A stretch of DNA of 45,111 nt from Sphingomonadales bacterium UBA6174 (lineage in GTDB: Bacteria; Pseudomonadota; Alphaproteobacteria; Sphingomonadales; Sphingomonadaceae). The first letter of the stretch is position 1. Each line of letters begins with the position of its first letter. The translations under genes and the position numbers were made by a program. Under the pieces are notes generated by a model. It had not been told where the DNA came from and searched no databases. It saw only the letters and a list, made by a program, of their open reading frames with translations. This document shows positions 33,134-40,326 of this stretch, one piece after another. The stretch is taken from contig DITW01000062.1 of assembly GCA_002422945.1 (NCBI GenBank), positions 1 to 45,111 of the forward strand. Direction: 5' to 3'.

Positions 33134-33172
33134 ATAAAAAAGGCCGCCAGCGGAGATCCCCGCCAGCGGCCC
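33134..33172 (-). terminator. intrinsic terminator after the TonB receptor gene
   Basis: On the minus strand a 12-bp stem pairs 33160-33171 with 33142-33153 (two G-U pairs) around a six-base loop, followed directly by a T-run (A's at 33136-33141 on the plus strand). It ends the TonB receptor transcript, 32 bases past its stop, so the PepSY gene needs read-through or its own promoter. Confidence 0.9.
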
Positions 33173-33203
33173 ATTTCACATATTTACAGATACTATCGCG
33201 ATA

Positions 33204-35354
33204 TCAGAACGATACCGTGCCACGCACCACCACCGTGCGCGGCGTGCCTGGGGTCACCCACAGGCGCGCATAAGAGCTTGGATAATAAGTGGTGTTGAAC
33301 AGATTGTTCACTTCAGCCGAAATCTTGAAATTTTCGGTGAAGGTGTAAGACGAGATCAGCTTGACCAAGGTGTAATCCGGGAGCTGGAAGCTCTGCACCC
33401 CGGTTTCGCCCAGACGCTTGCTGACATAGTTCACGCCACCGCCAATCATCAGTCTGTCATTGCCGATGTCAAATTCCTTGGTCAGCAGGATATTGCCTGT
33501 GTGCTTCGGAATATTCAGCAGCGGGTCGCCCTTCAGGATCGAAAAGCCGAAGCCGTTGGCATCGCCTGCATCGACGCCGGATGCGGCATCAAGATAGGCA
33601 TAAGACAACCACAGGCGGACACCGCCCGGCAATTCACCGTTCAAGTCGAACTCGACGCCCTTGCTCGTCGCGCTACCCAGCGCCAGCGAGAAGCCCGCAT
33701 TGTTCGGATCGGCGGTCAACACATTGCTCTTCTTGATGTCGAACAAGGCGATCGTGCCGCTCAGCTTTTCATCCGGGGTCGTGAACTTGGCACCGACTTC
33801 ATAAGAACGGGTGGTTTCCGGCTGGAAAGCCTTGCTGTTCACGTCCGTGCCGGAGTTCGGACGGAAGCCTTTGCCATAGCTGGCATAAAGCGAGAACATA
33901 TCGCTGAATTCATACACCACGCCAGCCTGCGGGCTGAACTTGGTATATTTGGCCTTGCCGGTGGTGCGGGCCGCATAGTTGAAATCGCCCGAACGGAAGA
34001 TCAATTCCGGACGGAATTCATCATAACGACCGCCCAAACGCAGCTTCAACGCATCCGTCAGGTCGATCTGATCCTGAAAATAGACACCCCAGCCCTTTTG
34101 CTTTTCAAGATTGTCGCGGAACGCGCCCGGCGTCTTCAACTGGCCATAGACCGGATCGAACACATTGAGCCAATTGCCCGTGATAGAGGTTTGCGAAGCC
34201 CGCGAGCTTGGGCGAAAACGCAACTGGATCTGATCGATTTCGAGCGAGTCATAATCGGCACCGAACAAGAGGTGGTGCTTGATACCGCCGGTATAGAACT
34301 TCCCGCTGATTTCGCCGCGCGCAACGAAATTCTTGGTGTCATAATCGCGATAGCGACGTTGACGCGACAGGTTCGAACCACCCAGATAAAGCGCCTGACG
34401 CGATGGCGTGATTTCAGCATCGCTCGAAAAGCCGCTGAACGACGTATCGCGATAGCCGATCCCGACCAGCGCATTCCAGCCGCTGCCGAGATTCTGCTGC
34501 ACCTGCAACTGATGGCCAAGCGCTGTGATGTGGTTGCGGCCATCGCCCGGTTCGCCAAAGAAGCGCGAACGCGGCACGACGCCCAATTCGCCATTGATCG
34601 AGATCACGCCACGGTCAAATGGCGTTTTCAGGTCGATATATTCCATTTCATAGGACACGATGGTGTCTGGGGTCAGCTTTACCAAAATGGACGGCGTGAC
34701 AGTGACGCGGGTGGTGTCGGCAATATCGCGGAAAGAGCCGGCATCCTGAAATGCGCCGTTGATACGGACCGCAATCGAGTCATTGATCGGCGTGGTGAAA
34801 TCACCCTCGGCGCGCTTATATTCATAGCTGCCACCAGAAAGCGTCACGCTGCCCTTGGTTTCGAACAACGGCTTTTTGGTGACGACATTCACGGTGCCGC
34901 CCGGTTCGCCGCGACCGAACAAAGCCGAATTCGGACCTTTCAACACTTCGATATGATCGATGTTCGATGCATCGCGCGGACCACCGAAACCACGACCGGC
35001 GTTAAAACCATTGACCAGCACGCCGCTTGGCAGATTTTCGTCACCGGCAAAACCGCGCACGGCGAAGGAATCCCAGATGCCGCCGAAATTGTTCTGACGG
35101 TTGACACCGCTTGCCAGATCGAGCGCCGCATCAAGCTGGGTGATCCCGGCATTGCTCAGCAGCTCATTCGACATCACCGAAACGGACTGCGGCAGTTCCT
35201 TGATATCAACATCACCGCGATATTGCTGCTTGATCGCGATGACGACGATTTCGCCATCATTGGCGGCGGGTTCAGCGGCATAGGATGCCGACGACATCGC
35301 ACAGGCCGCGACACCAGCGGCGAGCGAGAGGCGGAAAATTGAAATATTGCTCAT
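33204..35354 (-). CDS. TonB-dependent siderophore-type receptor
   Basis: A 716-residue outer-membrane receptor. The signal peptide is MSNISIFRLSLAAGVAACAM followed by SSASYAAEP. The plug domain is seen as PQSVSVMSNELLSNAGITQL, then FAVRGFAGDE and DHIEVLKGPNSALFGRGEP, then GGTVNVVTKKP; the barrel ends in RTVVVRGTVSF with a terminal Phe. The PQSVSV and GRGEPGGTVN motifs match the ferric siderophore receptor branch (TIGR01783-like). It imports a chelate using TonB energy. The receptor gene is followed by a PepSY gene and hydroxyacid dehydrogenase, then the ABC/opine-oxidase operon. The ligand is not readable. Confidence 0.93.
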   Translation of the reverse strand: MSNISIFRLSLAAGVAACAMSSASYAAEPAANDGEIVVIAIKQQYRGDVDIKELPQSVSVMSNELLSNAGITQLDAALDLASGVNRQNNFGGIWDSFAVRGFAGDENLPSGVLVNGFNAGRGFGGPRDASNIDHIEVLKGPNSALFGRGEPGGTVNVVTKKPLFETKGSVTLSGGSYEYKRAEGDFTTPINDSIAVRINGAFQDAGSFRDIADTTRVTVTPSILVKLTPDTIVSYEMEYIDLKTPFDRGVISINGELGVVPRSRFFGEPGDGRNHITALGHQLQVQQNLGSGWNALVGIGYRDTSFSGFSSDAEITPSRQALYLGGSNLSRQRRYRDYDTKNFVARGEISGKFYTGGIKHHLLFGADYDSLEIDQIQLRFRPSSRASQTSITGNWLNVFDPVYGQLKTPGAFRDNLEKQKGWGVYFQDQIDLTDALKLRLGGRYDEFRPELIFRSGDFNYAARTTGKAKYTKFSPQAGVVYEFSDMFSLYASYGKGFRPNSGTDVNSKAFQPETTRSYEVGAKFTTPDEKLSGTIALFDIKKSNVLTADPNNAGFSLALGSATSKGVEFDLNGELPGGVRLWLSYAYLDAASGVDAGDANGFGFSILKGDPLLNIPKHTGNILLTKEFDIGNDRLMIGGGVNYVSKRLGETGVQSFQLPDYTLVKLISSYTFTENFKISAEVNNLFNTTYYPSSYARLWVTPGTPRTVVVRGTVSF

Positions 35355-35648
35355 GTTACATTCCCCGAAGTAAAGGTGGCGTTTCCCTGCGAAACTATCA
35401 TATTGTTTTTATGTTATTTTATTGAAAACCACAAAGCGGGATGGCTGTCTTTTTATCTGCCCGCCGCTCTTTATCGTAACCTTACAAACGCAATGTCAGT
35501 GCAACCAAGCTATGGGAGACCAGTGAAATAATACCTCAAACGCAACATCGCTGGCGGCACATAATTGTGAAATCAATGTGACACGGGTGGAATATTCTGC
35601 TGTCGCCAATCCCGCCTGTATGCACGCGATTGGCGACAGCTACCCACA
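35355..35648. other. intergenic region upstream of the TonB receptor
   Basis: About 290 bases. The AT-rich stretch around 35400-35430, close to the receptor start, probably holds its promoter; no confident Fur or Zur box can be pointed out. The distal part carries a strong hairpin at 35599-35640, listed separately. No coding sequence is supported here. Confidence 0.5.
35599..35640. terminator. perfect 13-bp hairpin downstream of DUF1624 gene
   Basis: GCTGTCGCCAATC (35599-35611) and its exact reverse complement GATTGGCGACAGC (35628-35640) flank a 16-base loop. On the minus strand it begins eight bases after the DUF1624 stop. There is no T-run, so it may be a rho-independent-like terminator of reduced efficiency, or a 3' stabilising hairpin. 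Confidence 0.65.
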
Positions 35649-36851
35649 TCACATATATTTCAACCAGACGATGTCCTTACGACGCTGTTTAAGTCCGGCA
35701 AACCAACGGGTTGGGATATAGAGCGGCACGATCAGCACCGCGACCCACGCCCACACAATCCAGATATGATCGACGCCATAAACGGTTCCCTTGGTCGGGC
35801 CGAAAATCTGGAGCGCGATCAAATAGAGGATCTTCAACACATAGAGATGCAAGAGATAATAGAACATCGGTGCACCACCGAGCATCGCGAGCATCGGCAT
35901 CGCACGGTGCTGTTCATATTTCTCGAACAATGCGAGCAACAACGCCCCCACCCCGACCGTCGACAGCAAGAACAACAAGGACGGCGGATATTTGGTGAGC
36001 GACAAGAAGCTCATCACCGTCCGCAGCCCGTCCTCGCCAATGAACCACGGCTTATCGCCATAAACATTGGACAAGCGGATCACCACGAAACCGATCAGCA
36101 TGCCCAGACCCAGTTGTAGCAACCGCTTGCGCCGCAGTTGCGCATCGCTGTTCTTGGCAAAGAGCGGCCCGGTATAATAGCCAAGCAGGATAACCCCGAT
36201 CCACGGCAGCACCGGATAGGTCGTCTTGGCGATCATCCCGCCACCAAGTTCGATCACCGAACGCTGATGAATCATCGCCCAAGGCACATAAAAGGCATCC
36301 GAAGGCGTCAGCACGATGCCATCAAGCAGATTATGCCCGCAGACAATAACCAGGCCGACCACAAGCTGCGCCCAACGCGGGAGATGGATCAACGCGGCGA
36401 GCGCGATCATGCTGACCCCGATCGTCCAGATCACCTGCAACCAGAAGGTCTGCGGGATCAATTTGCCCGACCATGCGATGCCGACGAACGTCACCTCCAG
36501 AAACATCAGGAAAAGGCCGCGCTTCACCAGAAAGGACGAAACCTCGGCCTTGCTGTGCGATTGCCCATACAACCAGGCCGAAAGGCCGGTCAGCGCCACA
36601 AAGGTCGGGGCGCAAAAGGTGGAGAGCAACCGGGTAAAGAACAAGGACGGCATCACCGTCGTCGCATCGACCGGATCGGATACCTGCAAATGGAGAAACC
36701 ATGTTTCACGCACATGATCGACCAGCATGAACAGCATCACCAGCCCACGCAGCGCATCAATCGAGATGAGGCGTTTGCTCACGGCATTTGCGGGCGTTTC
36801 CACCTTCAAGCCTTTGCCAAACCCCGCATTCGGGTCCATTTTGGTCACCAT
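35649..36851 (-). CDS. DUF1624 / heparan-alpha-glucosaminide N-acetyltransferase-like membrane protein
   Basis: A 400-residue membrane protein with about nine to ten helices. The family signature is the opening RLISIDALRGLVMLFMLVDH with VRET, followed by PTFVALTGLSAWLYG, VTFVGIAWSGKLIP and later MFYYLLHLYVLKILYLIALQ. These are the marks of DUF1624/HGSNAT-type acyltransferases that act on molecules in or across the membrane. It is the last gene of the DUF4198-HupE operon: 33 bases separate it from the preceding gene. Its link to metal handling is unclear; a membrane-lipid or glycan modification is as likely. Confidence 0.88.
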   Translation of the reverse strand: MVTKMDPNAGFGKGLKVETPANAVSKRLISIDALRGLVMLFMLVDHVRETWFLHLQVSDPVDATTVMPSLFFTRLLSTFCAPTFVALTGLSAWLYGQSHSKAEVSSFLVKRGLFLMFLEVTFVGIAWSGKLIPQTFWLQVIWTIGVSMIALAALIHLPRWAQLVVGLVIVCGHNLLDGIVLTPSDAFYVPWAMIHQRSVIELGGGMIAKTTYPVLPWIGVILLGYYTGPLFAKNSDAQLRRKRLLQLGLGMLIGFVVIRLSNVYGDKPWFIGEDGLRTVMSFLSLTKYPPSLLFLLSTVGVGALLLALFEKYEQHRAMPMLAMLGGAPMFYYLLHLYVLKILYLIALQIFGPTKGTVYGVDHIWIVWAWVAVLIVPLYIPTRWFAGLKQRRKDIVWLKYM

Positions 36852-36884
36852 ATTATCTCTCCCCCTTATCTGGGTGCAGCGGTA

Positions 36885-37487
36885 TCATTCTTCGGGTTGG
36901 AAGAGATCCTTGTAAAAACCCGACGTTTTCAGGGTGATCGTGACCGGCACATCCCCCTTGTTGCGCCAATACCAGCCATGACGGCCATCGAATGACGCGG
37001 TGAACACGCCCTGTGCCTCGGTCAGGCCCAATTCCTTCCAATAGGTCGTAAACTCGCCTTCTACCGGCTGGGGCGCTTCGCCATGCATGTCCATTTTCAC
37101 CGGCCCGCCCTTGGCGTCCCAGCGAAAGGAGATTGTGTCGCCCTTGACCATATGGGCCTTGATCTCGATGCCCTCATGCGGCGCGAGCGTGATCACTTTT
37201 TCATCGGTGCGATAGGGCGTAGCGCGGATGATGTCCGCCTTGCCGATGCTGGCGACATTCACTGCACCGGCCACCGCCTTATCAGCCGCAGCCACTGCCT
37301 CCTCGCTTGATGCCGCCATATCCGTCAGGCCCAATTTTGCGCCAACGCCAGTGGGATCAAAGCCGGTTTCGGCAGGCAGCACGAATAATGTCAGGATCAC
37401 CCCTGCCGCCGCCAGTGCGCCCAATGACGCCTTGGCAAGGCTGGCAGGCGCAATATGCAAGGTTTCCATCTGGGTCGTCATGTTCAT
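36885..37487 (-). CDS. membrane-anchored periplasmic protein of unknown function
   Basis: A 200-residue protein with one N-terminal membrane anchor (AKASLGALAAAGVILTLFVLP) and a periplasmic beta-rich domain (VITLAPHEGIEIKAHMVKGD, TISFRWDAKGGPVKMDMHGE, GVFTASFDGRHGWYWRNKG, VPVTITLKTSGFY). The Met-Asp-Met-His and Arg-His-Gly-Trp-Tyr-Trp segments could bind a ligand. Proteins like this are often called transmembrane anchor proteins and occur beside HupE/UreJ-like genes. Here it follows the HupE-like gene with a four-base overlap. I do not recognise a tested function. Confidence 0.75.
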   Translation of the reverse strand: MNMTTQMETLHIAPASLAKASLGALAAAGVILTLFVLPAETGFDPTGVGAKLGLTDMAASSEEAVAAADKAVAGAVNVASIGKADIIRATPYRTDEKVITLAPHEGIEIKAHMVKGDTISFRWDAKGGPVKMDMHGEAPQPVEGEFTTYWKELGLTEAQGVFTASFDGRHGWYWRNKGDVPVTITLKTSGFYKDLFQPEE

Positions 37488-38233
37488 GCTCCCTGCTGGA
37501 AATAACCAGCCAATTGATAACCGATCAGGACAAAACCGGCCGCCATTAGCGCGGCATTGGCGAGGATCGCGTTGCGCCGAAAACTATCCGACATCCGCCA
37601 CAGGCTCATCAACAACAAGATCATCGTCAGCGCCATCATCTGGCCCATCTCCACCCCGATGTTGAAGCTGATCAAATTGGGCAGCAAGCCATCGGGCGAT
37701 AAGGACAGGTCGCGCAATTTGGTCGCCAGCCCAAAGCCATGGAAAAAGCCAAAGACCAGCACCGCGGCCTTTTGATTGGGGGTAAATCCGAACAAGGACT
37801 TGAACCCGCCGAGATTATCGAACGCCTTATACACCACCGAAAGCCCGATAATCGCATCGATCAAATAGGCGTCGGCCCTGATGTCAAGCAGGACGCCCAG
37901 CAACAATGTCGTGCTGTGGCCCACGGCAAATAGCGTCACATAGGTCGCCACATCCTTCAACCGATAGAGGAAGAAGATCACCCCGAACAGAAACAGCAGA
38001 TGATCATAGCCGGTGATCATGTGCTTGGCCCCCAGATACATATAGGGGATGATGTTGACGCCCGCCGCGCCCTCGATAAAGGCGCGGTCGTTTTCGCTGA
38101 CCCCATGGGCCATCGCATCCGTGACCGCACCCAGCAGGATCAGGGCGAGCGCCAATATCGGCCACAGCCAAGGCCAGATGCGGGTGAGCCGAACGCCCAC
38201 CCCATCCATGTCAAGGCGCGGCGCTATCGTCAT
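37484..38233 (-). CDS. HupE/UreJ-like membrane protein
   Basis: A 249-residue polytopic protein. The HupE_UreJ_2-type core is visible: VNIIPYMYLGAKHMITGYDHLLFLFGVIF with conserved His and Asp, then FAVGHSTTLLLGVLLD, FGFFHGFGLATKLRDL and FNIGVEMGQMMALTM. About seven hydrophobic helices. HupE/UreJ proteins are proposed secondary transporters for nickel or cobalt, with histidines in the helices as ligands. It is coupled by four bases to both the small upstream periplasmic protein gene and the anchor protein gene. The metal specificity in this organism is inferred from family. Confidence 0.88.
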   Translation of the reverse strand: MTIAPRLDMDGVGVRLTRIWPWLWPILALALILLGAVTDAMAHGVSENDRAFIEGAAGVNIIPYMYLGAKHMITGYDHLLFLFGVIFFLYRLKDVATYVTLFAVGHSTTLLLGVLLDIRADAYLIDAIIGLSVVYKAFDNLGGFKSLFGFTPNQKAAVLVFGFFHGFGLATKLRDLSLSPDGLLPNLISFNIGVEMGQMMALTMILLLMSLWRMSDSFRRNAILANAALMAAGFVLIGYQLAGYFQQGA

Positions 38234-38619
38234 TTGCCGGGAAATACGACGAACACGCGATCGCCGCTGGCCTTGTTGGTCAGGGCCACGACCGTCTTGG
38301 CCCCCGCCGGGATCTTCGCGCCCACCGCCGTCAGCCGATTACCGGCCATGGCGACAAGCGGCACTTCCTTTTTCTGGCCCGCTGCCGTGATCGTCAGCTT
38401 GGCGGTGTAACCGGCCGCCACCAACGGTTCATCTTCCTCGGTGATATAGACATCCACGCCCTTGGCCGTCGCGACCAGTTCGACCACCGTTTCGCCTGAC
38501 ATCTGGACCTTGCCATGATGTTGCGGCTTCATGCTGCCATGCGCCATAGCAACAGGCACCGCCACCGCCGAAAGCATCAACGCTGCGCCCAAAGCACCGA
38601 TATAATGTGTGAATTTCAT
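38230..38619 (-). CDS. small periplasmic protein with His/Met-containing N-terminus
   Basis: A 129-residue protein with a clear signal peptide (MKFTHYIGALGAALMLSAVA ... AMA), giving a mature start HGSMKPQHHGKVQM that resembles metal-binding His/Met clusters. The rest is a compact beta domain (VELVATAKGVDVYITEEDE, YTAKLTITAAGQKKEVPLV). I do not recognise the family. It sits between the DUF4198 gene (35 bases upstream) and the HupE-like gene (ATGA coupling), so a periplasmic metal-binding or chaperone role in the same uptake system is a reasonable inference. Confidence 0.75.
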   Translation of the reverse strand: MKFTHYIGALGAALMLSAVAVPVAMAHGSMKPQHHGKVQMSGETVVELVATAKGVDVYITEEDEPLVAAGYTAKLTITAAGQKKEVPLVAMAGNRLTAVGAKIPAGAKTVVALTNKASGDRVFVVFPGK

Positions 38620-38653
38620 CGCTTAAACTCCTCCAGCCGCGTGATATTATCGA

Positions 38654-39397
38654 TCATTCCGGCAAATGCGGCAGGACGAACGACAAGGTCGCCTTATATT
38701 CGATCCGGTCATATTTAGTCGGGGCATCGGTCGGCCCGACATAGGTCGCCGCCAACACGTTCAGGCCCTGATTGCGCACCGTCAGGGTAACGCTACCATC
38801 CGCCGCCGATTTCTGCCCGGCCTGATCGGGGTCGTTGACGAAATCATTGATCACCACAGCACCTGCAATCGGCTTGCCCTTGAACAGCACGCGCAGCTTC
38901 ACCGGCTTGCCCATTTCGACTGGCAACGCCTTTTCGACCGGCACCAATTGCAAGGTCTGGCTGGCAATCACCGGCACCTGCGCATTGGCGAGGTCCGCCA
39001 CATGCACCGCATATTTCATCGTGCGCTCGGCCACAATCGCGCCGGGGACTTCATCCTTGCCGGTATTGTGCCATTCGCCATCGGGGGATTTGCTCCACAT
39101 GCCATAATCCATCGCGGCGGCAATGGCGGTCAGTGGTTCATCGCTATCAACCAACGGGATCGGCCCGGCGATCCGGAATGACGCCTTGACCGGCGCCCAT
39201 GATGCATCGAACCCTTCAACCGCATGGATCAACGGCACGCGCTTGGCCGCATCAAGGTCATCAGCCCCAACACCATATACAAGCGCGAGTTGGCGGGCGC
39301 GCTGCGCAAACCAGATGCCATGGGCATCGGCAGGCATTGCAGAGGCCAGCATGCCAGCACCAAGAACAGAAGTCAGTACACAGTGGAACGTCTTCAT
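38654..39397 (-). CDS. DUF4198 periplasmic protein (metal-uptake associated)
   Basis: A 247-residue protein. The start at 39397 is chosen for the GGAGG box a few bases before; a TTG upstream in frame is less likely. It has a signal peptide (MKTFHCVLTSVLGAGMLASA, cleaved near ADA) followed by a mature start HGIWFAQRAR, the N-terminal His-Gly-x-W seen in DUF4198 proteins. The C-terminal region is an Ig-like domain (KPVKLRVLFKGKPIAGAVVI, SVTLTVRNQGLNVLAATYVG). DUF4198 proteins are linked with nickel/cobalt uptake. It opens the operon that continues to HupE/UreJ and DUF1624, and its leader carries a dyad at 39462-39514. Confidence 0.85.
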   Translation of the reverse strand: MKTFHCVLTSVLGAGMLASAMPADAHGIWFAQRARQLALVYGVGADDLDAAKRVPLIHAVEGFDASWAPVKASFRIAGPIPLVDSDEPLTAIAAAMDYGMWSKSPDGEWHNTGKDEVPGAIVAERTMKYAVHVADLANAQVPVIASQTLQLVPVEKALPVEMGKPVKLRVLFKGKPIAGAVVINDFVNDPDQAGQKSAADGSVTLTVRNQGLNVLAATYVGPTDAPTKYDRIEYKATLSFVLPHLPE

Positions 39398-39461
39398 AAA
39401 GCCCTCCAAAAATCAAATCCGAAACGGATAGGTTCTGCTTGTCAGGTTATGCTGGGCAACA

Positions 39462-39514
39462 AGGGTGAAATTCCGAATTTCGAACCGCCATGGCATAAAA
39501 TTCCATTTCACCCT
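39462..39514. promoter_or_regulatory. nested dyads in the leader of the DUF4198 operon
   Basis: An outer 10-bp stem AGGGTGAAAT (39462-39471) / ATTTCACCCT (39505-39514) encloses 33 bases. Within it, an operator-like element GAAATT-CCG-AATTTC (39467-39481) overlaps the left arm, and a perfect palindrome GCCATGGC lies at 39487-39494. It is 65 to 117 bases before the DUF4198 start. It could be a metal-responsive operator, a structured leader or the terminator of the cupin gene. Confidence 0.5.
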
Positions 39515-39564
39515 GCGTTACAGCGTATGTTCACAATTCTGACATATTCGCCGAAAATGCCGGT

Positions 39565-40326
39565 TCATGCCGCCGGGCGGTAAATTGCATAGACTTTTGC
39601 CACGTCTTCCCGGCTTTCCCAGCTGCATTGCGCGTGCTGTTCGATCAGGAAGATATCGCCTTTGCTGAATGTGCCTTCGCGTCCCAGCTCATCGACAAAG
39701 GTCACGCTGCCCTGCAACAGATACATCAGTTCGAAATGGCGGTATGGCATGGCGCGGCGGTGATAGGGGGTGGAATCCCACACGCCCGCCATGAACTCGC
39801 CATCCGCCGACAGATAATCGGTATGGTTACGGCACTGTGGCGTCGGCCCGACCAGCAATTCCGCCAGCGGCGCACCCGAGGGGGCAAGCTCGGCCTGCGC
39901 ATCGACCGGCACCAGCCGCGCCTCAGCACCAGTGCCGTTGACATAGCGCATATAGATCAGCTTCGCTTCTTCCCGCGCCGACCAGCGAAAACCCGCCCCA
40001 TCGGTAAAGACGCAGCACTGCCCCTCGGTCAGTTCAATCGTCTGGCCATCACGAGTAAATGTCACCGCGCCATCGGCAACGATCACAAATTCATCGCCCG
40101 CCACCTGATCGACCTTGCCACGACCGGCCGGCAGGCAAATGCTGCCGACTTCCACCGGCCCACCGCGCAACGACAAGATCGTGCGGTTGCCCAGATAAGG
40201 CTCTGCCGATGCATTATGCCGCACGCCCGCAAATAATGCGCGCAGGTCGATAAACGACGGGCAGGATGTGGTCGTCGGCACCATGTCGGCAACCGGGGCC
40301 TCTGGGGAAATAATCTCTGAAGTCAC
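39565..40326 (-). CDS. bicupin protein (cupin_3-type C-terminal domain)
   Basis: A 253-residue protein that starts with GTG overlapping the aspartase stop (GTGA); an ATG at codon 15 is possible. Two cupin-like halves are visible: an N-terminal one (GKVDQVAGDEFVIVADGAVTF, LTEGQCCVFTDGAGFRWSAR) and a C-terminal one (MPYRHFELMYLLQGSVTFVD, EGTFSKGDIFLIEQHAQCSW), the latter like cupin_3/EutQ-type domains. Metal ligands would be His/Glu in YRHFELMYLLQG. Function unknown; a metabolic enzyme or small-molecule sensor is possible. Close coupling with aspartase suggests a common amino-acid pathway. A GC-rich inverted repeat lies at its 3' end. Confidence 0.82.
   Translation of the reverse strand: MTSEIISPEAPVADMVPTTTSCPSFIDLRALFAGVRHNASAEPYLGNRTILSLRGGPVEVGSICLPAGRGKVDQVAGDEFVIVADGAVTFTRDGQTIELTEGQCCVFTDGAGFRWSAREEAKLIYMRYVNGTGAEARLVPVDAQAELAPSGAPLAELLVGPTPQCRNHTDYLSADGEFMAGVWDSTPYHRRAMPYRHFELMYLLQGSVTFVDELGREGTFSKGDIFLIEQHAQCSWESREDVAKVYAIYRPAA

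Noticed and set aside
33501..35342. 613-codon plus-strand open frame across the TonB receptor gene
   Set aside because: It is the antisense shadow of a clear receptor on the minus strand and has no domain signature.
35355..35648. Cobalamin riboswitch or Fur box upstream of the TonB receptor
   Set aside because: The AT-rich stretch contains no B12-box-like or classical Fur/Zur motif that I can place with confidence.
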